A DNA stretch of 64,000 bases from positions 85,847-149,846 of the forward strand of contig JBFXEJ010000001.1 of NCBI GenBank assembly GCA_050180235.1. The letters run 5' to 3'. The notes beneath the pieces were generated by a model. That model had not been told where the DNA came from and searched no databases. It worked only from the letters and a program-made list of their open reading frames with translations. The DNA comes from JAABRU01 sp050180235 (GTDB lineage: Bacteria; Desulfobacterota; Desulfobacteria; Desulfobacterales; Desulfococcaceae). How positions within the stretch are numbered: the first letter of the stretch is position 1; each line of letters opens with the position of its first letter. Below are positions 17,631-25,731 of the stretch, in pieces. The translations under genes were made by a program, and so were the position numbers.

Positions 17631-17875
17631 TCAGGCAGCCAAAGCAGGCTCCAGCAGTTTCCGGATTTCCGTATTGAAAGTAGGTGGAGGCAGTTCCTTT
17701 CCATCCTGCCTGTACAGTTCGATAATCTCTTCCACAGCCACTGTCAGTTCCCTGTACACTTCCACTTCATTTTCTCCATGCACCCGCCGTATATCAGGCC
17801 CGGTGCAGTTCCCACATAACACCCGTCTTCCTCAGACCATTCCACCAGTTTGATATACTGATCACTGCGTTTCAT
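17631..17875 (-). pseudogene. hicB: HicB-family antitoxin, frameshifted
   Basis: From ATG 17875 the frame reads MKRSDQYIKLVEWSEEDGCY and continues to PGLIYGG, then loses its frame. The rest of a normal HicB (VHGENEVEVYRELTVAVEEI... LPPPT) continues in the next frame to the stop at 17631. One missing base at about 17788-17792 explains both halves. HicB normally neutralises HicA and represses the operon. The start overlaps the hicA stop by ATGA. Either the gene is dead or the base was lost in sequencing. The neighbour hicA shows the same kind of lesion. Confidence 0.8.
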
Positions 17876-18068
17876 GCTTTCACCTCTTCCAATGCTTTCT
17901 GTACCGCTTTTTCCTGATACGGTTTTGCATCATCACAGGGGTTGCCGGACAATGTCAATGGATACCGGCATTCGGGATGCGTGAAATTTCTGTGCTGACC
18001 TTTCCCGCCTGGTTTGCGAAACCCGCTTTTTCCAGATCATGAATAAGCTGTCTGATTTTTTTTGGCAT
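17872..18068 (-). pseudogene. hicA: HicA-family mRNA interferase, frameshifted
   Basis: The frame starts MPKKIRQLIHDLEKAGFANQ, a normal HicA N terminus, then shifts. The C-terminal half, reading HRNFTHPECRYPLTLSG and DDAKPYQEKAVQKALEEVKA, lies in another frame and ends at 17872. Restoring one base near 17995-17999 joins them. The conserved His of the HRNF motif marks the usual active site of this double-stranded-RNA-binding-like fold. A MITE-like inverted repeat begins about 25 bases upstream of the start and may have displaced the promoter. Confidence 0.8.
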
Positions 18069-18092
18069 TGTTTTCTTTCTTGTGTGACAGTA

Positions 18093-18259
18093 TATACTGA
18101 TCCAATTTTGGTTTTTTCCGGCACAAAAATTGCAGATGTGCAGGAACATGCTCTTTTCAGGCTGTCTGGAGGGTTTTTCAGGTCAGAAACGGATGATTTT
18201 TCATTTTCAGACCGTCAGACAACAATCATGCCAAAAAAAACCAAAATTGGATCAGTATA
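18093..18259. repeat. MITE-like element upstream of hicA
   Basis: TACTGATCCAATTTTGG and its inverse CCAAAATTGGATCAGTA form 25-bp terminal inverted repeats about 165 bases apart, each flanked by TA. A TA duplication and this length fit a Tc1/IS630-type MITE. No coding sequence lies inside. Confidence 0.75.
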
Positions 18260-18306
18260 ATTTTTGTACGGTTTTCTCCCGGAAAATTCATGCGGCTGTT
18301 CCGCAA

Positions 18307-19251
18307 TTATGCCTGCGCCTGTCCGCTCTGTGCAGTAAGCAGGGTTTTTCTGAAATCATCCAGATTTTCACATACGGCTGCCTGACGGATAAGCGACCTA
18401 AGTGTTTCGATAAAATTTATGCTCCCAATTACATGTAAAACATCTTCCGGCACACTTCTGAATCTTGCAGATACAACATCCAGAAGCATTTCTTTTGCAG
18501 TCTGAAGCATTCCTTCCTTTTTTGCCAGTCTTTCAATGCTTGTCACATAAGGCATTTTCTTTTCCTCCGTTATTTGGGTAAGTTCATCCTGAAACTGCTT
18601 TTCCATGTCTTCGGGCAGTTCCACAAGCCAGTCAATGAAACGGAACATTTCCAGAATATCCTGACGGCCGTAGCCCCGCTCAAACAGCAGCCGCATGAGG
18701 TGAAGTTTCCATCTTTTCCGGGACTGTCCGGCTTTCACACTTTTGGATTTGAGATGGGCCATGACCACCAGGGAAAAGGGGTTCTGATCCTGCTCCAGTT
18801 TTTCCCATTTTTTCCGGTAATCTGTGAGTTTGATTACAGGGAAACGGAAAACTGTTTCGCATCCCCAGCGTCCTCTGCGGTATTTGCCGGGACGCCATTT
18901 GGAACTGCTGTCCGTAAGCACAGCCAGACTGACCACCTCCCTGTCATACCGGTCAGAAATCCGGTAATTGTAAACAAACATCCGTTTTTCAAAGTCTTTG
19001 TCTTTGTCATCCTGAATTTCAATATGGATGAGCAGCCAGGTTTCACCGCCACTGAGCAAGAAAATCTTCACGAGTTTGTCCGCATACCGGCGTCCGATCT
19101 CCGCATCCCGGACAATCTTTTCCAGTTCTTTGTCCAGAAATTCATAGCCTTTTGACCAGTCAATCTCCGCGTGGATATGCGAAAAAAAGAAGCCCATGAA
19201 CGCCTCAAAATACAGTTCCAGTGCCTCTTTCCAGGGGTTGTCATATTCCAA
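18307..19251 (-). CDS. Rpn-like PD-(D/E)XK nuclease/transposase-family protein, paralogue 1
   Basis: This 314-residue protein belongs to the large family related to Rpn/transposase_31 proteins, which are putative PD-(D/E)XK endonucleases linked to recombination or defence. The nuclease motif is visible as an Asp in YADKLVKIF followed by the beta strand LLIHIEIQ (E-x-Q). The middle is basic (KSRKRWKLHLMRLLF) and a helical C terminus holds the family's KEGMLQTAKEMLL element. It is nearly identical over most of its length to the protein at 42662-43606; the two diverge mainly after residue 270. It starts at 19251 with AAGGAGAAAAAACATT upstream. It sits in accessory DNA next to repeats, the usual setting for the family. 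The biological role is not established. Confidence 0.8.
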   Translation of the reverse strand: MEYDNPWKEALELYFEAFMGFFFSHIHAEIDWSKGYEFLDKELEKIVRDAEIGRRYADKLVKIFLLSGGETWLLIHIEIQDDKDKDFEKRMFVYNYRISDRYDREVVSLAVLTDSSSKWRPGKYRRGRWGCETVFRFPVIKLTDYRKKWEKLEQDQNPFSLVVMAHLKSKSVKAGQSRKRWKLHLMRLLFERGYGRQDILEMFRFIDWLVELPEDMEKQFQDELTQITEEKKMPYVTSIERLAKKEGMLQTAKEMLLDVVSARFRSVPEDVLHVIGSINFIETLRSLIRQAAVCENLDDFRKTLLTAQSGQAQA

Positions 19252-19263
19252 TGTTTTTTCTCC

Positions 19264-19371
19264 TTAAGGTGATTTCTGAAAATAAATATCCCGGTTCAGT
19301 TCACAGGCACAGGGCAAAAGCCGGAAGCTTGTGATACTTTTCCGGTATATTCTTTTCCGGAAATCACCTAA
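19264..19371. repeat. Diverged short element with AGGTGATTTC ends
   Basis: TTAAGGTGATTTCTGAAAA is mirrored by TTCCGGAAATCACCTAAA about 75 bases on. The ends match those of the CTTAGGTGATTTCC family (1783, 10618, 55360) but the centre differs. A half copy (AAGTGATTTCCAGAAAAGAA) follows 38083. Confidence 0.65.
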
Positions 19372-19387
19372 AAATAAATTCCGGGTG

Positions 19388-19395
19388 AAAAATTC
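19388..19395. repeat. 8-bp target duplication AAAAATTC, left copy
   Basis: AAAAATTC stands immediately before the GGTAGTGGG end of the MITE and is repeated at 20793-20800, directly after the MITE's displaced right end. Confidence 0.9.
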
Positions 19396-19586
19396 GGTAG
19401 TGGGACTTTTCATGCTGATTTTTTTAATATATAAATCAATATGTTATTTATAATCAGTATAAGCAGTATCATGGATGTATCGTATAACTGTTTGTATTTA
19501 TTATGTATAGATAAAAATCAGTATATTTTTGAAAATATAATAATATTAAGCAGTTATTTTTTTTGTCAGTATGTGCAGACCCACTA
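19396..19586. repeat. GGTAGTGGG-family MITE, copy 1 (split by IS630)
   Basis: The left end is GGTAGTGGGACTTTTCATGC. The right end GACCCACTACC is cut after its TA by the IS630 copy, and the last two bases (CC) lie at 20791-20792. It is AT-rich, encodes nothing, and aligns along its whole length with the copy at 52917-53107. It is flanked by the 8-bp duplication AAAAATTC at 19388 and 20793. Confidence 0.9.
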
Positions 19587-19594
19587 CTACTCTG

Positions 19595-20281
19595 TCAAGA
19601 TTTAACTGATGGGTAAAGTCGTTTCAGTTTTATCCTTGCATCTTTTGTTCTGAATTGCCAGTCAACCGTTTTCAGATTCCTGTTCCGTTCTTCATACCAT
19701 TCAGTAATGCGCTGTTCCAATTCATCTTTATTGCCGACTCTGCGTTTAAGGGCCTGCCGGGTGAGGACACTGAGTTCGATTTCGGCTATATTCAACCAGG
19801 AACCGTGTTTCGGGGTGAATACAAATTCAATTCTGTTCAGAATCCCCCGTGCCCGTCCCGGTTCCATAATTTCGTAGAGAACCGATCTTTTATGGGCACT
19901 GAGATTGTCCTGAATCAGAGTCAGTTTTTCCGTATCCGGATACATGTCCTCTGCCATATATCTTATGACTTCCGCCCATTCCAGGCGTGTATGCCTGTCT
20001 TTTACAAACACCTCACGTCTTCCTCCGAGGGGTTCGCAGATCATAAACAGATCAGCCGTCCCGTTGCGGATATATTCGTAATCAATGTGTTCGACCCCCT
20101 GTCCGTCAACATACGGTTCACGTTTCTCACCGATCAGCTGCCTGGGAGACTCATCGAAGCAGATTACCGGATTTTTTTCATTGTACGGCCGTTCATAAAC
20201 TTCCAGGATGTCTTCCATCGCACACACAAAGTCAGCACCGGTTTCCGGAATTATCCATGACTTCACCTGCCAGGGTTTCAT
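19595..20281 (-). CDS. IS630 transposase, catalytic DDE part (orfB)
   Basis: The 228-residue C-terminal half of an IS630 transposase. The DDE catalytic triad is visible as Asp in VICFDESPRQL, Asp in LIQDNLSAHK and Glu in SWLNIAEIELSVL. It is in the -1 frame relative to orfA, with an ATGA overlap. A run of eight A stands just before the orfA stop, a typical site for programmed -1 frameshifting that would make the full fused transposase. Both frames are intact, so the element may still be active. Confidence 0.9.
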   Translation of the reverse strand: MKPWQVKSWIIPETGADFVCAMEDILEVYERPYNEKNPVICFDESPRQLIGEKREPYVDGQGVEHIDYEYIRNGTADLFMICEPLGGRREVFVKDRHTRLEWAEVIRYMAEDMYPDTEKLTLIQDNLSAHKRSVLYEIMEPGRARGILNRIEFVFTPKHGSWLNIAEIELSVLTRQALKRRVGNKDELEQRITEWYEERNRNLKTVDWQFRTKDARIKLKRLYPSVKS

Positions 20282-20721
20282 TTCGTTTTTTTTAAAATCT
20301 GCCGGACACTTTCGTGGCTGATATGTCCGGCATATTCCAGTTCAGCCATTTTATCTGACAGCAGACGCAGTGTCCATCCCGAATAACCCGGAGGAGGTTC
20401 ACTGCACCGCAGCGCTATCAGGTGTGCCTCTGTATTGCCGTCAAGAACTTTTTCTTTGAAAATATCTCTCTTTTTTCCCCGTACCGCCATATCAGAACCT
20501 TCTTCGGCAAATCTCTTCCGGGTCCTTTCCACTGTTATTATTCCCACTCCGTATATGTCGGAAATACAGGCATCTGTCCAGCACTTATCCCCGTTCAGAT
20601 CCGCTGCAGGGAGAATATAAGACCGTATGACCGGAAGTGATTTTTCACTCCTTCTTCTTATAATTTCTCCAAGTTCCGCACGTTCCTTATCCGTCAGTGT
20701 CACATTATATTTTTTCGCCAT
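20278..20721 (-). CDS. IS630 transposase, N-terminal DNA-binding part (orfA)
   Basis: A 147-residue helix-turn-helix protein (SDIYGVGIITVERTRKRFAEEG) that should bind the IS ends. ATG 20721 has a clear AAAGGAG ribosome-binding site; a longer frame from 20766 begins in the terminal repeat. It ends ILKKTK at the A-rich slip site, and a -1 shift there would continue into orfB to give a transposase of about 375 residues, normal for the family. Confidence 0.88.
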   Translation of the reverse strand: MAKKYNVTLTDKERAELGEIIRRRSEKSLPVIRSYILPAADLNGDKCWTDACISDIYGVGIITVERTRKRFAEEGSDMAVRGKKRDIFKEKVLDGNTEAHLIALRCSEPPPGYSGWTLRLLSDKMAELEYAGHISHESVRQILKKTK

Positions 20722-20840
20722 ATTTTTCTCCTTTAAATATTCTTCAGATAAGAGAGTATAACCCATCAGTTATAATTTGACAAAACACTACCAAAAATTC
20801 AATCGGAGCCCTGAGATTTCTTTTACGTCACAGCAGGGAA

Positions 20841-21440
20841 TCAGAATGTCTTCGGTTTGAATTTGCTGTCATTGATGATTTTCACACTGTCGCCTTTCTG
20901 GGCTATGACAAACAGTCCCTGCCGGTAGGCAAACTTATCCGCCCCGCCGTCCATGACAATCCCGGCCACCGCGCCGACAATCTTTCTGGCAGCATATTCG
21001 GGAAAAAACTGCCGGAATTTCCCCAGTTTTTCGATAAATTCCTTTACATCATCCGTGCTTAATGTGCTTTTGACCTCAACCGGCACGGCATATTCTCCGT
21101 TGACCCCCAGAACGTCAACCTCCATTTCTCCGCCTTTTTTCCGTACTTTGACCCTCTGGGAAATTCTTTCAATTTCAATGCCCCGCTTTGCAAACAGGGA
21201 AACCATGGCCGGTACAACCAGGCCCTCCACAAATCGGCCCCATTTGCCGGTAATATCCCCTATCCGCCTGTCAGTTTCCTTAAACTTTCTGTCGGTTTCC
21301 TGAAATTTTTTGTCGGTCTCCCTGAAAAGTTTCCGAAGTTCCTGATACCCTTCCCGCATTTCCCGGCTGGTTTCATGAAACATGGCCCAAATCTGTTTAA
21401 TTTCCTCCGAATGCACGGATTCCTGCGGTATGTTTCTCAT
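20841..21440 (-). CDS. DUF3782-like protein with coiled coil and PD-(D/E)XK nuclease fold
   Basis: This 199-residue protein begins with a helical region that repeats FRETDKKFQETDRKFKETD, a coiled-coil heptad pattern. The C-terminal half carries a PD-(D/E)XK-like core: Glu and Asp in GGEMEVDVLGVNGEYA and the E-x-K of VPVEVKSTL. Such proteins (DUF3782 and relatives) are common in cyanobacteria and filamentous Desulfobacterota, and their role is not established. AAAGGAG stands before the ATG, which overlaps the stop of a 38-codon frame, so translation is probably coupled to it. It lies 40 bases beyond the MITE/IS630 composite. Confidence 0.75.
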   Translation of the reverse strand: MRNIPQESVHSEEIKQIWAMFHETSREMREGYQELRKLFRETDKKFQETDRKFKETDRRIGDITGKWGRFVEGLVVPAMVSLFAKRGIEIERISQRVKVRKKGGEMEVDVLGVNGEYAVPVEVKSTLSTDDVKEFIEKLGKFRQFFPEYAARKIVGAVAGIVMDGGADKFAYRQGLFVIAQKGDSVKIINDSKFKPKTF

Positions 21441-21553
21441 AAAATTCTCCTTTCCCTGTCTGAATAAATCTGTGTCTTCAGGTTCAAAGAGTCAAATTCC
21501 GGTGATCCGGCCTGCCCGGTCAAATCATCTTCAGCAGCAGGATTTGCAGACAT
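21437..21553 (-). CDS. Small hypothetical protein coupled to the DUF3782-like gene
   Basis: A 38-residue frame (MSANPAAEDDLTGQAG...) with a strong AAAGGAG ribosome-binding site 8 bases before its ATG at 21553. Its TGA overlaps the ATG of the next gene (ATGA). The product is acidic and polar with no recognised domain. It may be a leader that sets translation of the nuclease-like gene or a small partner protein. Confidence 0.5.
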   Translation of the reverse strand: MSANPAAEDDLTGQAGSPEFDSLNLKTQIYSDRERRIL

Positions 21554-21641
21554 TGGATCATCTCCTTTATTTTCTGATTCTACACACTGATTTGTACGGA
21601 ATCAAGAGAAAAACCTCCCAAAATCACCGCCGGAGACAAAA

Positions 21642-21675
21642 AAACCGGCTGTTTCCTGCGGAAACAGCCGGTTTC
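21642..21675 (-). terminator. Terminator of the etf/Fe-S operon
   Basis: AAACCGGCTGTTTCC (21642-21656) and GGAAACAGCCGGTTT (21660-21674) form a perfect 15-bp stem. On the minus strand it is followed by a T run (plus-strand ACAAAAAAACC), 100 bases after etfA ends. Confidence 0.9.
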
Positions 21676-21773
21676 AAAACACTGGGAATCTGTATCAAAA
21701 TAAAATCTGTCACAAACCATCAGGGTTTCCTGACAGAAACTATTTTTTTCAGACCCAAATCTTCAGAAAAAAA

Positions 21774-22736
21774 TTATCCTTCTATCGCCTCAGTCATGGC
21801 AGGCAGGAACTCCAGCATGTCTGTCACAACGCCCACATCCGCAAGCTGGAAAATCGGGGCTTTGACATTTTTGTTGATGGCAACGATAAAGGGAGAACCT
21901 TTGATGCCGCCCATGTGCTGGAAAGATCCGCTGATGCCGCAGGCCATATACACCTTCGGGCTGACAGTCTGTCCCGATGTTCCCACCTGACGGGCTTTTT
22001 CCAGCCATTTGGCATCCACAATGGGCCGGGAGCAGGAAACATCAGCGCCCATGACTTTTGCCAGTGCATGAACGATTTCCAGATTGTCCTGTTCCCCTAC
22101 GCCGCGTCCCACGGAAACCAGAACTTCGGATTTGGTGATGTCAACATCACCGGCTTCCGCTGCCACCACTTCCAGAAAACGCCGTTTGCTGCTCAGATCC
22201 CCTGCACTGCCGGATTTGTCCGCGACTGTTCCGCCTGCGGATGCACCGCCCTCTTCAGCCTGAAATGCGCCGCCCCGGACTGTAATCACTGCACCACCGG
22301 AAATGTCTGCACTCACATGGGTGCTGACCATGCCGCTGAATTCCTGGCGGATCAGTTTCAGTTTTCCGCCGTCTGCGCCTTCAATGCCCACCACATCAGC
22401 CGCGTAGGCTGCATCCAGTTTCACGGAAAGACCGGGGCCGAGATCCATGCCAAAGGTGTTGTGGGGAATCAGAATCACAGAGCCTTTGGGAACAATATTT
22501 ACCAGTGCTTTGCGCACAACTTCCGCATTGGGATAAGCCAAAGCAGCATTGTCAATCTTCCACACTTCTTTGTAAATATCTGCTGCCTGTTTGCAGACAG
22601 GGTCAATGCCGGAACCCGTGACAATGGCTGTAACAGACGCAGACGCGTCAATTTTTTTCGCGGCAAGGGCCAGTTCTTTGGCCGAATCATCCACCGCTCC
22701 GTTTTTATGGACAATATATGCAAATATCTGAGCCAT
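21774..22736 (-). CDS. etfA: Electron transfer flavoprotein, alpha subunit
   Basis: This 320-residue subunit holds the FAD of the ETF dimer that takes electrons from acyl-CoA dehydrogenases. The C-terminal FAD-binding domain is clear: VGTSGQTVSPKVYMACGISG and GSFQHMGGIKGSPFIVAINK, followed by ADVGVVTDMLEFLPAM. The N-terminal half is the usual EtfA alpha/beta domain. The start codon overlaps the etfB stop, so the two are coupled. In the operon order Fe-S oxidoreductase, etfB, etfA the pair probably passes electrons to the membrane Fe-S protein and the menaquinone pool. It differs clearly from the second EtfA at 40205-41200. Confidence 0.95.
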   Translation of the reverse strand: MAQIFAYIVHKNGAVDDSAKELALAAKKIDASASVTAIVTGSGIDPVCKQAADIYKEVWKIDNAALAYPNAEVVRKALVNIVPKGSVILIPHNTFGMDLGPGLSVKLDAAYAADVVGIEGADGGKLKLIRQEFSGMVSTHVSADISGGAVITVRGGAFQAEEGGASAGGTVADKSGSAGDLSSKRRFLEVVAAEAGDVDITKSEVLVSVGRGVGEQDNLEIVHALAKVMGADVSCSRPIVDAKWLEKARQVGTSGQTVSPKVYMACGISGSFQHMGGIKGSPFIVAINKNVKAPIFQLADVGVVTDMLEFLPAMTEAIEG

Positions 22737-23518
22737 TATTTCAGCCCTCCTTTGGCTTTGAGCATTTCCATGAGTTTCGCGATGATTTCATCTGTGCTGC
22801 CTTCCAGAATTTCCGCACCTTCGCCCATGTCAGGCACAAAATAATCAACGCGTTTTACTTTTGCGGCTGCTTCGCCCACGCTGCTGACACCCAGATCGCC
22901 CGCGCCATGAACAGGAATGTCTATGGAAGCCACCTTGCGGATGCCGCGAATGCCAACGTAGCGGGGTTCGTTGATACCGGTCTGAATGGACAGCACACAT
23001 GGCATTTCAATTTCATTGAATTCCTGATTGCCGCCCTCGATTTCACGACCCACTTTCAGTTTTCCGCCATTGACTTCGATTTTGTTCACCAGAGAGGCAT
23101 AGGGCAGATCCAGCATGGCTGCCAGCATACCGCCCACCTGGCCTGCGCCGTCATCAGCCTGTGCGCCTGTGAGGATCAGATCATATTTGCCTTTTGCAAT
23201 TTCAGCTTTCAGAACGGTGGCAATGCCTTTGCCGTCAGAGCTTTCAAATGCGTCATCAGACAGGAGAATGCCTTTGTCCGCGCCCATTGCCATTTCCCGT
23301 CTCAGCACTTCCTCAGAGTCACTGTCGCCCACTGTGACAACGGTGACGGTTCCGCCCACTTTGTCACGGATCTGAATGGCTTCTTCCACCGCATAATTGT
23401 CCCATTCATTGACCGAATACACCAGATCATCTCTTTCAATATCCGTGCCTTTGCTGTTGACCGCGATTTCGTTTTCAGAGGTATCGGGAACCCTCTTTAC
23501 GCATACCAGAATCTCCAT
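22736..23518 (-). CDS. etfB: Electron transfer flavoprotein, beta subunit
   Basis: This 260-residue EtfB starts MEILVCVKRVPDTSENEIAV, a near-perfect family opening, and carries the adenine nucleotide (AMP or FAD) binding loop region DLILTGAQADDGAGQVGGMLA. EtfB and EtfA form the soluble electron carrier. It lies 94 bases downstream of the Fe-S oxidoreductase gene, and the gap holds a short AT-rich repeat; it abuts etfA. The upstream promoter with a FadR-like operator at 25732 probably controls all three genes. Confidence 0.95.
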   Translation of the reverse strand: MEILVCVKRVPDTSENEIAVNSKGTDIERDDLVYSVNEWDNYAVEEAIQIRDKVGGTVTVVTVGDSDSEEVLRREMAMGADKGILLSDDAFESSDGKGIATVLKAEIAKGKYDLILTGAQADDGAGQVGGMLAAMLDLPYASLVNKIEVNGGKLKVGREIEGGNQEFNEIEMPCVLSIQTGINEPRYVGIRGIRKVASIDIPVHGAGDLGVSSVGEAAAKVKRVDYFVPDMGEGAEILEGSTDEIIAKLMEMLKAKGGLK

Positions 23519-23534
23519 GAAATTCCCCCTGTAT

Positions 23535-23612
23535 CAATGTTGAATGTTGAATGTTTAATGCTGAATGATTCAACATTAAACACATTAAGCATTAAAAATT
23601 AACCATTAAGCA
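23535..23612. repeat. Short TTGAATGTT/CATTAAGCATTA tandem repeats
   Basis: Repeated GTTGAATGTT and ACATTAAGCATTAA units fill the gap between the Fe-S oxidoreductase and etfB genes. The two halves are roughly complementary and could fold as a hairpin in the mRNA. Confidence 0.65.
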
Positions 23613-25679
23613 TTATCTTTCCATATGTCTTTCAATGAGTTCCACCAGATCAATGGCTTCCATCTGACCTTCCAGCCCGCTGGTTTTGATAGCGTCTTCC
23701 ATATTGACCATGCAGAAGGGGCAGGCTGTTACGATGACATTGGCCCCGGCTTCTTTTGCCATTTCCACACGAAGCTGTCCCATGCGCTTTTCCTCAATCG
23801 GCTCATAGAAAAGCATCAGACCTCCGCCTCCGCAGCAGAAGGAGCGATCACGGGATTTGGTCATTTCCACCCGTTTCATGCCCGGAATCGCGTCCAGCAC
23901 CTCTCTGGGAATGTCATACATGCCGTTGTGGCGTCCCAGATAGCAGGGATCATGATAGGTGTAAATCTTGGTTCCGTCCCCGCTTTTCAGGCGGATTTTG
24001 CCGGATTTCACAGCCTCGGCAATGTACTCGCTGATATGGTAAACCGGGGGCAGATTTTTGTAATCCTTTTTCAGGGCATTGTAGGCATGGGGATCAGCCG
24101 TGACAATGCGTTTGGCTCCGGACTCTTTGATGTTTTCCGTGTTTTCCTCTTTCAGGGTCTGAAAGAGCATTTCCTCACCGAAACGCCGGACTTCATGACC
24201 GCTGTCTTTTTCCAGTTTGCCCAGTACAGCAAAATCCGTGCCTGCGGCTTTCAGCACTTTGGCAGCAGCTTTGGTGATGCCCTGAATCCGGTCGTCATAA
24301 GAGGAAATACTGTCCACAAAGAACAGGGTTTCGGCAGTCTCGCCCTTTTCCACCAGTTTGACTGTGCATTCAGCCTTGAATTCCTTGTCATTGGCCCAGT
24401 CTGCGCGTTTTTTCTCCATCTTGCCCCAGGGATTGCCGCGTTTTTCAATCGCGCTCAGGGGTTTCTGCAAAGACTGGGGAACCATGCCCGCCTCGACCAT
24501 GCCCCGGCGCAAATCCACAATTTTATCAATGTATTCAATGGTAAGGGGACATTCTTCCTCACACGCGCCGCAGGTGGTGCAGGACCAGATTTCATCCTCT
24601 TCGAAAATCCCGCCGATCAGGGGTTCAGAGGCTTTGAAATTTCCCCTGATGGGATAATGGCTGAACGCATAATCTCTTGCTTTGATGGTGATAAAGCGCG
24701 GAGACAAAGGACGTCCCACCGCGTTGGCCGGACACTGATCCGAGCAGCGTCCGCAGTCTGCGCAGGAATAAAAATCCAGCATATGCTTCCATGTGAAATC
24801 CTCAAATGTTTTTACACCAAAGGATTCCAGAGTATCCAGTTTGTCATCTTCCACGCCCCATTTCACGGGTTTGACGGTTCCCTTGTCCAGTTTCATGAAC
24901 CAGACATTGAAAATGGAGGTGATGACGTGGAAATGTTTGCCCATAGGCAGGAAACAGAGAAAGGAGAAGAAGATCAGATCATGAATATAATACGTTGCAA
25001 TATGAATCACCTGAAGCACGTTCAGGGAGGCCGCAGACAGAGGCATTTTGAAAATCCATGCCAGACTCAGGGGAGCCAGAAATTCCGCATGAAGTCCTTT
25101 CTGCACAGCCGCGGCAGCCAGGCTGGCTTCAAACAGGCTTTCAGAAATAATCAGACCGCAGATCATGGCCAGAACAAAAAGAGCCTCAGCCGTGTGATCC
25201 TTGCCGTATTTTGCCGGCACAGCATAGCGTTTGGGTTTGACAATGCCTCTTCTGTATGCGGCAATGATACAGGCCACCAGCACCATTGTGACAGCATAAT
25301 CTTTCAGCACATTGTAGAAATGTCCCAAAGTGCCGCCGAATCCCGGCATGACAAAATCCTGGGAAATGCCGATGATAACCAGAGAGCACGAGCGGACAGA
25401 CAGGATAAGAAATCCGGCAAACAGCATGATATGCACAATGCCGGCTGTCCGGTATCTGGGCTGTTTCCACTGGGCCAGCCAGAATTTGAGCAAAGCCTTT
25501 GCCCGTTCCTGTATCCGGTTAAAGCGGAAATCCGGGTTTGCAAAAATCAGGGGTGCCACCCTTTTTGCCATGATATAAGTAAACAGGGCCACACCAAGCA
25601 CCGGAATCAGAACGGAAAAAATCACTGTGGGAATGCCAAGGATCGATGCCTTGGCAGGAGCAATCAAAGCAGGTTCCAT
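23613..25679 (-). CDS. Membrane Fe-S oxidoreductase of the ETF:menaquinone type (HdrD-like)
   Basis: This 688-residue protein links ETF to the quinone pool. The N-terminal 300 residues contain about six membrane helices in a nitrate-reductase-gamma-like (cytochrome b) arrangement. Two 4Fe-4S ferredoxin motifs follow (SCADCGRCSDQCPANAVG and SCTTCGACEEECPLTIE). The C-terminal half has two CCG domains of the HdrD/GlpC type (HDPCYLGRHNG, FCCGGGG, TACPFC). Such proteins next to etfBA are described in sulfate reducers and syntrophs as ETF:(methyl)menaquinone oxidoreductases. The operon order and an upstream FadR-like site fit a role in beta-oxidation. A single ATG at 25679 with an AAAGGAGATAGA-type ribosome-binding site fixes the start. 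Confidence 0.9.
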   Translation of the reverse strand: MEPALIAPAKASILGIPTVIFSVLIPVLGVALFTYIMAKRVAPLIFANPDFRFNRIQERAKALLKFWLAQWKQPRYRTAGIVHIMLFAGFLILSVRSCSLVIIGISQDFVMPGFGGTLGHFYNVLKDYAVTMVLVACIIAAYRRGIVKPKRYAVPAKYGKDHTAEALFVLAMICGLIISESLFEASLAAAAVQKGLHAEFLAPLSLAWIFKMPLSAASLNVLQVIHIATYYIHDLIFFSFLCFLPMGKHFHVITSIFNVWFMKLDKGTVKPVKWGVEDDKLDTLESFGVKTFEDFTWKHMLDFYSCADCGRCSDQCPANAVGRPLSPRFITIKARDYAFSHYPIRGNFKASEPLIGGIFEEDEIWSCTTCGACEEECPLTIEYIDKIVDLRRGMVEAGMVPQSLQKPLSAIEKRGNPWGKMEKKRADWANDKEFKAECTVKLVEKGETAETLFFVDSISSYDDRIQGITKAAAKVLKAAGTDFAVLGKLEKDSGHEVRRFGEEMLFQTLKEENTENIKESGAKRIVTADPHAYNALKKDYKNLPPVYHISEYIAEAVKSGKIRLKSGDGTKIYTYHDPCYLGRHNGMYDIPREVLDAIPGMKRVEMTKSRDRSFCCGGGGLMLFYEPIEEKRMGQLRVEMAKEAGANVIVTACPFCMVNMEDAIKTSGLEGQMEAIDLVELIERHMER

Positions 25680-25731
25680 TTTTTACTGTCTATCTCCTTT
25701 TTTTAGGTTATATTAAGGTTAAAATCAGAAA

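Larger units (their letters stand above)
19587..20788 (-). mobile_element. IS630-family insertion sequence
   Basis: The 1202-bp element is bounded by imperfect 28-bp inverted repeats that share TTTAACTGATGGGT (left) and TATAACTGATGGGT (right, reversed). It is flanked by TA on both sides (19585-19586 and 20789-20790), the target site IS630 elements duplicate. It carries two overlapping transposase frames on the minus strand. The TA lies inside the right terminal repeat of a MITE, so this insertion is younger than that MITE. Confidence 0.9.

Noticed and set aside
17955..18149. Longer hicA start upstream (MFLHICNF...)
   Set aside because: Residues before MPKKIRQLI come from the MITE end, and HicA normally begins at MPKK-type starts.
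23625..25706. 693-residue frame opposite the Fe-S oxidoreductase
   Set aside because: A shadow of the minus-strand gene: low-complexity His/Phe/Cys-rich composition and no family resemblance.
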